A stretch of DNA of 64,000 bases from Halobaculum saliterrae (lineage in GTDB: Archaea > Halobacteriota > Halobacteria > Halobacteriales > Haloferacaceae): the NCBI RefSeq assembly GCF_009831625.1, contig NZ_WUUS01000001.1, positions 372,301 to 436,300 on the forward strand, given 5' to 3'. The notes under the pieces were generated by a model. That model had not been told where the DNA came from. It saw only the letters and a program-made list of their open reading frames with translations, and searched no databases. Below are positions 1 to 11,103 of this stretch, piece after piece. Position 1 is the first letter of the stretch; the number at the start of each line of letters is the position of its first letter. The translations under genes and the position numbers were made by a program.

Positions 1-1
1 C

Positions 2-613
2 GTGAGCGACGACACCCCTGCCGACGGGAACTGGACCTCCGACGAACCCGACTTCGGCGACGGCCGCCGCCACGACTGGCCGGGCGAGCCCGACTGGCCC
101 GTGCTGGAGACGGTCGTGGAGTACGAGACCGGCTGGCAGACCGCCGGCTACGACCTGGTCGAACACCCCGACGGCTCGACGAAGAAGTACTACTGGTCGG
201 AGTTAGCGACGGCCGTGGTCGTCGTCGCCCGCGCCGGCGACGACCTCCTCGTGGTCGAGCAGTACCGCCCGACCGTCCGCAACACGCAACTGGAACTCCC
301 CGCGGGCATCGTCGAGGGCGGGGAGTCGTACACCGAGGCCGGCCGGCGGGAGCTCCGCGAGGAGACCGGCTTCGACGCCGGATCGCTGTCGCTGCTCGGG
401 GAGGTGCAGTGCACGACCGGACTGCTCCGGCACACGCGCGGGTTCGTCTTCGCGGAGGGGCTGGAGCCGGTCGGACAGGAGTTGGACGACAACGAGTACA
501 TCGTTCCGCGAACCGTCCCCGTCGACGAGGCGGTCGACGTGGTTCGATCGCCGCCGACGAACGACGCGACGCTCGAGGGGGTCCTGCTGGCCCGCGAGGA
601 GGGGTTGCTGTAG
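2..613 (+). CDS. Nudix hydrolase (ADP-ribose pyrophosphatase-like)
   Basis: This 203-residue protein should hydrolyse a nucleoside diphosphate linked to another group, most likely ADP-ribose or a similar sugar nucleotide. Residues 102-124 match the Nudix box G-x5-E-x7-R-E-U-x-E-E-x-G-U exactly: it opens with GIVEGGE and closes with RELREETGF. The first 60 residues are acidic and resemble the extra N-terminal strand region of ADP-ribose pyrophosphatases. The start is a GTG one base inside the window, so a longer upstream N-terminus cannot be excluded. The substrate is inferred from overall similarity only. Confidence 0.9.
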   Translation: MSDDTPADGNWTSDEPDFGDGRRHDWPGEPDWPVLETVVEYETGWQTAGYDLVEHPDGSTKKYYWSELATAVVVVARAGDDLLVVEQYRPTVRNTQLELPAGIVEGGESYTEAGRRELREETGFDAGSLSLLGEVQCTTGLLRHTRGFVFAEGLEPVGQELDDNEYIVPRTVPVDEAVDVVRSPPTNDATLEGVLLAREEGLL

Positions 614-723
614 CGACAGCGTCTCGGGCCGGACGCCGCGACTGTCGACCCCACGGTCTCGACGGAGCGTCACGGATCGCCGGCGGCGGAGCCCTTTTCA
701 CCGGGCGACGGCACCCCACGGGC

Positions 724-1089
724 ATGGACGGCGAGATCACACCGGAGGAGGTCGAGCGACTCCTCGCGGACGGCGCGGACGTCCGCGTCGTCGACATCCG
801 CTCGCCGGGGGCGTACGCGCGCGGACACATCCCCGGCTCCGAGAACGTCCCGTTTCAGGAGCTCCCCGACCGGGTGGAGTCGCTGACCGGGAGCGAGCAC
901 ATCGTGACGGTGTGCCCGCACGGGAAGGCGAGCGTACAGGCCGCCCAGCTGATCGGCTCGTTCGAGGGGACGGCCGACGCCCGCGTCGAGAGCATGGCCG
1001 GCGGGCTGGAGGCGTGGACCGGCGACCTCGACGACGGGGGCGACGGAACGGAGGCGGCGGCCGACGAGGGGTCGCAGTCGCCGTTCTGA
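724..1089 (+). CDS. Single-domain rhodanese-like protein
   Basis: This 121-residue protein is a stand-alone rhodanese domain that probably carries or transfers sulfane sulfur. It has the early VVDIRSPGAYARGHIPGS stretch typical of the fold and an active-site loop CPHGKAS with the catalytic cysteine at about residue 64. The last 20 residues are an acidic tail common in haloarchaea. A TTTTCA element near 692-698 lies about 28 nt before the ATG, which supports this start and a leaderless mRNA. Nothing in the neighbourhood identifies the sulfur acceptor. Confidence 0.9.
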   Translation: MDGEITPEEVERLLADGADVRVVDIRSPGAYARGHIPGSENVPFQELPDRVESLTGSEHIVTVCPHGKASVQAAQLIGSFEGTADARVESMAGGLEAWTGDLDDGGDGTEAAADEGSQSPF

Positions 1090-1099
1090 CCGCCCGATC

Positions 1100-3364
1100 T
1101 CACTCTCCCGATCGACGACGACCGACACCGAGCAGCGCCGCGAGCGCCACCAGCAACGCCGTCGCGGCCGTGACGGCGCCGAATCCGGGCGTCCGCGTCG
1201 AGGAGGTGTCCGTCGCCGTCGCCGTCGATGGCTCGCTCACCGTCACCGTCAGCGTCCGGTTCCCGACCGTCACCGTGCGCCGTCCCGGCTCGTCGAACGC
1301 GACCGGGATCGTGAGCGTCGCGGTCGCGTCCGGGGCGACGCGGACGCGTTCCGTCCCGACCGGCTCCCCGTCGACGCGGACCGTCACCTCGCCGTCGGCC
1401 GGAACCGCCCCCTCGGCGACGACTTCGGCGGTGAGGAGCACCGACTCGCCGGCCTCGACGGCCGTCCGGTCGGCCGACAGCGAGCCGACCCGCGGGGTTG
1501 ACGGCTCGCGCACCCGCACCTCGTACGTCCGGCCGTCCAGCGACAGCTCGTACGTCCCGGGCTCGGCGGCCGTCCACGAGGGCCGCACGGTCGTGTTCGT
1601 CCCCGGCTCCAGCGTCCCGTTCGCCGCGTCGACGGTCCGGTTGTCGACCGTCAACGCCACGCGGTAGTCGCCGGCGGCGCCGCCCCTGTTCGTGACGGTC
1701 GTCGGCACGGTCACCGTCTCCCCGACGGCGACGGTCGCGGGCGACGTGCGGAGGTCGCCGTCACGATACGGACCGCCGATCTCGACCGCCGCCGGCGGCG
1801 CGACGTCCATCCACGGCGCGAGGGTGCCGAACGCCGCCTCGTGGCTGTCGGCGTCCCACACCGCCGGCGCCGCGTCGGTGCGGGCGTAGCGGTCGGACGC
1901 GTCGCCGACCGACTCGTTGGCGGCGGCGACGACCAGCTCGCGGAGGCGGTCGCCGGTGACCGGTTCGCCCTCGGCGTTCAGCCGGGCGAACACCGTCGCG
2001 AACGTGGATCCCCCGCCGCTCGACAGCCGGATCCGACGATCGAGGTCGCCCATCACGAGCGAGCCCTTCCGGTACGGCGTGGCGGAGGAGGCCCACGTCT
2101 CCGGGTCCGACAGCACCGCGCCGGCGTGGGGATCGCGGGTGCCCCGCTCGAGGTGGTCGGCGTACTCGCCGAATCCGATGTGCCCCTGTTCGAGCGCCAG
2201 CGCGGCGGCGTAGTAGTCCGCGCCGCCCTCGATCGTCCAGCGCGTCTCGGCGGTCGTGTCGTACGACTGGCGCGTGTGGACGTACTCGTGGAGCCACGGG
2301 TTGTCGGCCTCGTCGAGGGGTCTGTCCGCGGCCACCCACATGTCGGCGTCGCCCGTCTGAAGCCCCTGTACGGCCCACTCGACGCCCGTGGGCGCGGCGA
2401 CGACGAACACCGACTGGTCGCGGTCGCCGACGCGGAGCGTGTCGGAGGCCGACGAGAGCGAGTCGAGGACGGCGTCGGGAGACACGGTCATCGCGTCGGT
2501 CGAGCCCTCGGGGATCACGAGCCGGAACGTCTGCCCGTGGGCGGTCCGCTCGCGCACGGAGTACTCGCCGAGGAAGGCGACGCGGTCGCCGACTGCGCCC
2601 GGGCCCGCGGTGGTCGTCTCACGGCTGAACCCCACGGTCTCGCCGCGGTAGCGCCACGAGACGCCGGGACCGGGGATCCGCACGAGCGCCCACGGCCCGG
2701 CGTCGGCGAAGAGGTACCGCTCATCGGCGGTCGCGGCGGTCGCGTCCGGCGTGTCCGTCGTGGCAGTCGCGTCCGTTGCGGCCGTCGCGGCGGCAGCAGC
2801 CGTTGCGGTCGTCGCGCCTGCCGTGGGCGCCACGGCCGTCGCGGACCCGGCCCCTGCCGGCGCGGTCGCCGTCGCCGGACGGTCGTCGCCGGTGACCGCG
2901 TGTCCGTGCGTGTCGAATCGGGCCGAGGCGTCGGTCTCGTTCGCCGGGAGCCGGTAGCTGATCGTCGGTTTCGCGGTCTCGCCGTCCCACTCGTACGTGT
3001 CGCCGTCGGTGGCGGCGAACCCGGTCGTCTCGACGCCCCGGGCGCCGGGAGCGAGCGTCGTCTCGACCTCGGTGACGCGGTCGGGGATGTCGAATCGAAG
3101 GGTGACGCCGATCTCGCCCGGCGTCTCCGGCGTGAGCGCGAGTCGCGTCGTGAGGTGGATGTTGTCGGTCGCCGTCGTCCCCGTCGACGCCGGCGGGGCA
3201 TCGGCGGCGTCGACGCTGGACGCCGCTACCGGTAAGCCGTCGGGCGCGACCGACGGCGCGTCGGCACCGTTCGACGGACTCGCGAGCGGCGCCGCGCTGG
3301 CCGGGCCGGCGAATGCGAGTACGAGCGCCACGACTACGACGGCGGATCGACTCCCCCCTGACAT
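1100..3364 (-). CDS. Surface gluzincin-like metalloprotease, PGF-CTERM anchored
   Basis: This 754-residue protein is predicted to be exported and attached to the cell surface. It has an N-terminal signal peptide (residues 1-24) and a C-terminal PGF motif followed by a hydrophobic helix and basic tail, the archaeosortase sorting signal. The centre carries H-E-Y-V-H at residues 359-363 and a glutamate at about 379 in a TIEGGADYYAA context, an arrangement like the zinc site of gluzincin peptidases. Residues 165-205 are Ala/Thr-rich low complexity. Two CARDB/Ig-like beta domains (about 525-700) come before the anchor. Peptidase activity is inferred from the motif. A TATA element 26 nt before the ATG supports the start. 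Confidence 0.75.
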   Translation of the reverse strand: MSGGSRSAVVVVALVLAFAGPASAAPLASPSNGADAPSVAPDGLPVAASSVDAADAPPASTGTTATDNIHLTTRLALTPETPGEIGVTLRFDIPDRVTEVETTLAPGARGVETTGFAATDGDTYEWDGETAKPTISYRLPANETDASARFDTHGHAVTGDDRPATATAPAGAGSATAVAPTAGATTATAAAAATAATDATATTDTPDATAATADERYLFADAGPWALVRIPGPGVSWRYRGETVGFSRETTTAGPGAVGDRVAFLGEYSVRERTAHGQTFRLVIPEGSTDAMTVSPDAVLDSLSSASDTLRVGDRDQSVFVVAAPTGVEWAVQGLQTGDADMWVAADRPLDEADNPWLHEYVHTRQSYDTTAETRWTIEGGADYYAAALALEQGHIGFGEYADHLERGTRDPHAGAVLSDPETWASSATPYRKGSLVMGDLDRRIRLSSGGGSTFATVFARLNAEGEPVTGDRLRELVVAAANESVGDASDRYARTDAAPAVWDADSHEAAFGTLAPWMDVAPPAAVEIGGPYRDGDLRTSPATVAVGETVTVPTTVTNRGGAAGDYRVALTVDNRTVDAANGTLEPGTNTTVRPSWTAAEPGTYELSLDGRTYEVRVREPSTPRVGSLSADRTAVEAGESVLLTAEVVAEGAVPADGEVTVRVDGEPVGTERVRVAPDATATLTIPVAFDEPGRRTVTVGNRTLTVTVSEPSTATATDTSSTRTPGFGAVTAATALLVALAALLGVGRRRSGE

Positions 3365-3386
3365 CGTTCGTGGGAGGGCGCTACAT

Positions 3387-3393
3387 CATAAAA
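3387..3393 (-). promoter_or_regulatory. TATA box of the PGF-CTERM metalloprotease gene
   Basis: On the minus strand this reads TTTTATG. It is centred 26 nt before the ATG at 3364, the distance expected if transcription starts at or next to the start codon. Confidence 0.6.
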
Positions 3394-3500
3394 GCGGATC
3401 GCTCTACGGGACGGCGTTTTCCGGTCCCGCGACTCTCGCGGGAGAAACCGAGAGAACGAAACGCGACTGCTCGAGTGCGGGTGTCAGGTCGGCCCGGAGG

Positions 3501-6248
<2,748 letters not shown>

Positions 6249-6252
<4 letters not shown>

Positions 6253-7337
6253 GCGGTCACCTCCCCGTCGGCCGTGCGCCCGGTTCCGCGGTCGGAGTCC
6301 GCGCGCGGGTCCCGCCGCGAGACGCCGTAGGTCACGGGTCGGTCCGAGCGGAAGTCCGCGAACTCGTGGTCCTCCCCGCCCACGGAGACGCGCACGCCGT
6401 CGGCCTCGCCGTACACCGTCACGTCGGCGTCCGCGTCGGCGACGCGGCCGGGGCCGATCACCGCGAGCCGTTCGAGCAGTCGCACCTGACTGCCCCGCTC
6501 GCCCGTGACGGTGAGCGTTCCGTCGGGCAGCGAGACGTCGACCGGAACGCCGTCCTCGACGAGCGCGAGCGCGAGGCTCGCGGTCGCCTCGGCCATGCCG
6601 TCGTCGGCGCCGGGGGCCGCGGCGGCGCCGACGGCGACCGAGACCGCCTCGGTCTCGGCCTCCGCGGAGAACTCCTTGACGATGAGGTCGTCGCGCTTGG
6701 CGGTCGACTTCCAGTGGACGTCCCGCAGCGAGTCGCCGCGGTCGTACTCGCGGAGGCGGTCGAACTCGCGGCGCTCCTCGTGGACGCCCGTCTCGTGGAG
6801 CGCACGCAGGTCGCGACGGGCCCAGCCGGCGATGGCGTGGACCTCGGGGTAGACGAGCACCTCGCTCGTCGTCGTCGACAGGTCCGTCTCCGCGAGCCCG
6901 AGCGCGTCGCGGGCGGTCACCGCCGCCGGACCGAGCCGGTGGCGACCGCGCGACTCGTAGGTCACCTCGTACTCGACCGGAACCGCGCCGACGACGGTCT
7001 CGAAGACGAGCCGGTCGGCGTCGATGCCGCCGCCGACGCGCTCGCGGACGGCCCCCGCGAACGGGCGGTCCATCCCCGCCTCGGCGCTCGGACGGGGACC
7101 GTCCGGATCGCCGAAGAACAGCCGGACGGGGTAGGTCCGCCCGACGTGGTCGTCCGGCGGTACGTCGCGCGCGACCGCCGGCGGCTCGACCCAGCGGAGC
7201 TGGAGGTAGGCGGCGCTCAACGCGACGACAGCGGGCACGACGACGGCGTTGAGCGAGCGCGGGCCGAACGCGAGCCCGGAGACCACGGCGACGACGCCGA
7301 CCGCGACGACCGCCTTCCCGCGTCGGGTGAGCCGCAT
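6249..7337 (-). CDS. DUF58 domain protein (MoxR-associated, vWA-like)
   Basis: This 362-residue protein has two N-terminal hydrophobic segments (about residues 8-45), then a soluble part. The DUF58 signature lies near residues 195-220: LREYDRGDSLRDVHWKSTA followed by a lysine/glutamate-rich stretch. The C-terminal part resembles a von Willebrand A fold. It is the middle gene of a MoxR-DUF58-transglutaminase operon: the MoxR stop is 2 nt upstream and the transglutaminase start overlaps its stop by 4 nt. By analogy with MoxR/vWA pairs it probably works with the ATPase in assembly or activation of an envelope complex. The target is not known. Confidence 0.9.
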
Positions 7338-7339
7338 CG

Positions 7340-8377
7340 TTACTCGACGGCCACCGACGAGAGGGCGTCCTCGACCACGTCGAGTCCGGACTCGCTGCCC
7401 GTCCGGGGACGGACGCGGTGGGCGAACACCGACGGCGCCTCCGTCTGCACGTCGTCGGGGACGACGTAGTCGCGACCGTCGACGACCGCCCGCGCCTGCG
7501 AGGCGCGAACCAGCGCGATGCTGCCGCGGGGACTCACCCCGAGCTGGGCGTGCTCGCGGGTGTACGTCGCGAGGTCGGTGACGTACTCGCGGACCGGCTC
7601 GGAGACGCTCACCTCGCCGACGGTCGCGCGAGCGCGACGCAGTTCCGCGGTCGTCGCGACCGACTCCAGCGACTCGATCGGATGCTCGCCGGCCGTGCGA
7701 CCGAGCATCTCCGTCTCGTCGGCCCGGTCCGGGTAGCCCAGCCGGAGCTTCTTCATGAAGCGGTCGATCTCCGCCAGCGGGAGCTCGTAGGTCCGCCCCG
7801 GCTCCACGTCGTTCTGCGTCGCGATGACCGTGAAGGGGTCGGGGAGCCCGCGAGTGACGCCGTCGACGGTGACTTGCCCCTCCTCCATCGCCTCCAGCAG
7901 CGCCGACTGCGTCTTCGGCGGCGCGCGGTTGATCTCGTCGCCGAGCACGATGTTGGCGAACACGGGGCCGGGCCGGAACTCGAACTCGCCGGTCTTCTGG
8001 TTGTACACGTTGATGCCGGTCACGTCCGACGGGAGGAGGTCGGGCGTGAACTGGACGCGCTTGAACTCGCAGTCGACCGAGGTAGCGAGCGAGCGCGCGA
8101 GCATCGTCTTGCCGACGCCGGGCACGTCCTCCAACAGGAGGTGGCCTCGGCCGAGCACGGTCACGAGGATGTGCTCGACGGCGGCGTCGTTGCCGACGAT
8201 GACACGGGAGACGTTGTCGGCGACGCGGTCGACGAGGTCCGCCGCCTCCGACACGGGGAGCGGGGCGAGTCCGTCCGACCCGCCCGGTTCCGCGCCGTCG
8301 CGGTCGACCGCCGTCGCAGCGTCCGCCTCGTCGTCGGCCTCAGGATCGGTCTCGGGTTCCGCCTCCGCGTCGCTCAC
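7340..8377 (-). CDS. MoxR-family AAA+ ATPase
   Basis: This 345-residue ATPase has an acidic N-terminal extension of about 45 residues followed by a complete MoxR AAA+ core. Walker A is EDVPGVGKTMLA, Walker B is VLGDEINRAPPKTQSALLEAM, and sensor 1 is VIATQND. The family acts as a chaperone for metal insertion or complex assembly together with vWA proteins. I choose the GTG at 8377 (VSDAEAEP) because the residues before it do not resemble family sequence; the frame stays open to 8443. It is the first gene of the operon with the DUF58 and transglutaminase genes. Confidence 0.9.
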   Translation of the reverse strand: MSDAEAEPETDPEADDEADAATAVDRDGAEPGGSDGLAPLPVSEAADLVDRVADNVSRVIVGNDAAVEHILVTVLGRGHLLLEDVPGVGKTMLARSLATSVDCEFKRVQFTPDLLPSDVTGINVYNQKTGEFEFRPGPVFANIVLGDEINRAPPKTQSALLEAMEEGQVTVDGVTRGLPDPFTVIATQNDVEPGRTYELPLAEIDRFMKKLRLGYPDRADETEMLGRTAGEHPIESLESVATTAELRRARATVGEVSVSEPVREYVTDLATYTREHAQLGVSPRGSIALVRASQARAVVDGRDYVVPDDVQTEAPSVFAHRVRPRTGSESGLDVVEDALSSVAVE

Positions 8378-8687
8378 GCGGCACACACCTCGGCGGAGGA
8401 GTACACCCGGATACGAGCCGTCTGGGTGCCGTTCACAGCCCATGTCAGGGGCCGGACGGACCTAACTCTGCCGCATGCGGACGTGTGTCACATCGGAGCG
8501 ACGGCGCCGCGCTCCGGACCGGTGTCGAGCGCTCCGGATCCGAACGCAGCCGACCGGAGCCGACCGGAGCCGACCCGATCGCTTCGGGTGGAACCCGTCC
8601 GACGGTCGTCCGCCGCGCGGCCGGCGGGACGACTGAGAAAACGTTAGGGTGGTCCGATCCCGAGAGGGATCCGATCCGGTTCGATTC
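8378..8687. other. Intergenic region between divergent MoxR and methyltransferase-like genes
   Basis: This 310-bp stretch must hold the promoters of both flanking genes. I see no convincing small gene in it. It contains a short tandem repeat, GCCGACCGGA, nearly three copies at 8549-8576. No strong TATA element could be fixed for either side. Confidence 0.6.
8549..8576. repeat. 10-bp tandem repeat, 2.8 copies
   Basis: GCCGACCGGA occurs twice in a row, followed by GCCGACCC. It lies 112-139 bp before the start of the methyltransferase-like gene. The significance is unknown. Confidence 0.7.
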
Positions 8688-11024
8688 ATGTCAGACACCC
8701 CATACGGTTCGTACGGAGCCGGCTTCGTGGAGCGCGTCGTCGAGGCGGCCGACGGCGTCGAGGCGACGCTCGACGCCGACGCCGGCGCCGAACAGGTCGC
8801 GGCGTCGCTGTGTGCGGCGCTGTTCGGCGACGTGCTGGGACACGACCCGGCGGCGTACGAACTGGACGGACGCGTCGCTCGCGTCCGTGACGGCGACGGC
8901 GCGGTCGCGGTCACCTTCGCCGCCGTCGGTCGCGACGCCGCCGACGCCGGGGCGGCGGTGGTCGCGGCGTTCGAGGCCGCCAGCGACGAGCCGACGGCGC
9001 GATACGTCGTCGCCGGCGGCGTCGACCGACTGCTCGTCTTCGAGCGGGTCGGCGACGGGGCCGTCCATGTGGACGATACCGACGGCGACGCCGGCGGGGA
9101 CGGCGTGGACAGAGAGACCGTGGACGGGGAGGACATGCGGACCGTCGCGGGGGTGACGGCGGTCACCCACGCCGAGATCCCGCTCGCGAGGATCGTCGCC
9201 GCCGGCCGGCAGGGCCGCCTCTCACAGACGCTTCGCCCCGGCCAACAGCTCGCCGTGGCGAAGCTCACGGCGCTTCGCGCCGGGGAACTGTCGGCCGTCG
9301 GCGCCGGGGACCCCGACGGGACCCCGACCGATCGCGAGGACGACGGCACCGCGTCCGAACACGAGGCGACCGACGACGGGCCGGGGGCGATCGCCGAGAC
9401 CCTCCGGGACCGCCTCGACGACCTCCTCGCGCCGGCGGTCGAGGCGGCCCACGCACGCCTCGTCGACGACCTCGACGGCTACGACGACCGGGCGGCGGAT
9501 CTCCGGGAGGAGGTCCGCGACGCCCGTCGCGGCGACGGCGACGAGACCGCCGCCGGTCCCGCACGGCGACGACTGCTGGCGCACGAGTGCGCCCACGCCG
9601 GCGCGCGGGCCCTGCGTGCCGCCTACGGCACGTGGGTCCGCGGCGCGGGGCGGACGGGGTTCACCCCCTCGGAGAACCGTCGGGCGTTCGCCCGCGTCGT
9701 CGCGTTCCAGCTCGTGGAGGAGGCGCTGCTGGACCGGACCCTCGCGGGAGCGGGGGTCCTCGACGCGACGCTGACCGGGGATGCCCTCGGCCGCCTGACG
9801 GCGTTTGCCGACGACGTGGGCGTCGACCGCGACGCGGGCGACCTGTTCGCGCTGGCCCGCGAGCGCCGGGCGACGGTGTACGACCGACGTGCGCCGGACC
9901 TGGCCGGGTGGGCGCTCGACGACGACGGCGTCCGCGAGGCGCTGTCGCGGACCGTCGACGCGCTCGACGTCGCCCTCGCCGACCTCGACGGCGAACCCGA
10001 CCCGGAATCCGACCCGGACCCGAACCCGACCCGTGCGGCGACCGCGTACGACCGCCTGTTGTCGGCGGCGGATCTCCCCGGAGTCGACACGGACCCCCAC
10101 GGCGCCGACCGGAACCCTGCCGCTCCGGATCCGCTGTCGGACCCACTGCCGGACGCCCTGCTCGACGCCGCCGGCTATCTCGACTCCGTGGCGGGGGCAG
10201 ACACCGCCGTGGGCGAGCCGACCGACCTCGGCGGCGACCTCCTCGACCCCGCCGTCGGCGACGGTCGATACCTGCTCGCGGCCGCCGCGCGACTGCGATC
10301 CGAACTCGCGGACGTCGATCCCGCCGAGCGACTGCGGGCCGTCCGCGAGCGGCTGACGGGCGCGAGCCCGGATCCCCTCGCGTGTCGCGTGACCGAGACG
10401 CGGCTGCTGTTGCAGCTGCTCGACGATTACCGGGCGGCGCGGCAGGAGGGCGACGGGTTCACCCTGGACTCGCTTCCGGTGTACCGGACGGATCCGTTGA
10501 TCCGCGACGAGCACGACCCCGCCGCGCTCGCACGCGAGGACTACGACTACGTGGTCGGCGCGCCGCCGGCGACGCTGCGGCGCGACGTGGCCGACGGCCC
10601 GGTCGCCGACGCGTACGCCGGGTACGAGACGGCGTACTACACCTACGACACCTCCGCGCTGTACGTCGAGCGCGCGAGCGAGTGGCTCGCCGAGAACGGG
10701 ACGCTCGCGCTCCGGGTCGCGGGGCGCTTCCGCGACACGCGGTGCGGCGAGAAGCTCCGGGAGCGCCTGCCCCAGTGGTACCGGCTGGAGGAACTCAGGG
10801 AGGTTCCGGGGGAGGCCGCGGGCGGGACGCCCGTCCTGCTGGTCGCGCGGCGCTTCCGGAGGAACGAGCCGTTCACCGACCCCGAGGAGTACGAGCCGCC
10901 GACGTACGGCTTCACGTACGCCGAGGGGCTGGACGACGAGGGCGTCCGCCGGTCGTCGAGCCGGCTGACCGCCGAGCACTGGGACTGGGACGCCGACGGC
11001 GACGACGACGAGATCGGGATCTGA
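8688..11024 (+). CDS. Degenerate Eco57I/PglX-like N6-adenine methyltransferase homologue
   Basis: This 778-residue protein has the layout of large type IIG/PglX adenine methyltransferases but lacks their catalytic motifs. Residues 520-529 read DPAVGDGRYL where active enzymes have DPACGSGxFL (AdoMet binding). Residues 622-628 read VVGAPPA where active enzymes have VVGNPPY, so both the catalytic asparagine and the aromatic residue are gone. The following region (ALYVERASEWLAENGTLALR, then CGEKLRERLPQWYRLEEL) matches the family's post-motif-IV helices. The first 500 residues are helical and acidic with no recognised domain. The ATG at 8688 begins the first family-like sequence. It lies 79 bp upstream of mutS on the same strand. 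A structural or DNA-binding role is inferred, not shown. Confidence 0.65.
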   Translation: MSDTPYGSYGAGFVERVVEAADGVEATLDADAGAEQVAASLCAALFGDVLGHDPAAYELDGRVARVRDGDGAVAVTFAAVGRDAADAGAAVVAAFEAASDEPTARYVVAGGVDRLLVFERVGDGAVHVDDTDGDAGGDGVDRETVDGEDMRTVAGVTAVTHAEIPLARIVAAGRQGRLSQTLRPGQQLAVAKLTALRAGELSAVGAGDPDGTPTDREDDGTASEHEATDDGPGAIAETLRDRLDDLLAPAVEAAHARLVDDLDGYDDRAADLREEVRDARRGDGDETAAGPARRRLLAHECAHAGARALRAAYGTWVRGAGRTGFTPSENRRAFARVVAFQLVEEALLDRTLAGAGVLDATLTGDALGRLTAFADDVGVDRDAGDLFALARERRATVYDRRAPDLAGWALDDDGVREALSRTVDALDVALADLDGEPDPESDPDPNPTRAATAYDRLLSAADLPGVDTDPHGADRNPAAPDPLSDPLPDALLDAAGYLDSVAGADTAVGEPTDLGGDLLDPAVGDGRYLLAAAARLRSELADVDPAERLRAVRERLTGASPDPLACRVTETRLLLQLLDDYRAARQEGDGFTLDSLPVYRTDPLIRDEHDPAALAREDYDYVVGAPPATLRRDVADGPVADAYAGYETAYYTYDTSALYVERASEWLAENGTLALRVAGRFRDTRCGEKLRERLPQWYRLEELREVPGEAAGGTPVLLVARRFRRNEPFTDPEEYEPPTYGFTYAEGLDDEGVRRSSSRLTAEHWDWDADGDDDEIGI

Positions 11025-11103
11025 GCGGCGTCGGGGAAGCCGAACCGATCGCCTCGGTGCGAAACCCTTTCGCCGCTCGCCCGCCCCCCTCACAGTCGAG
11101 AAC

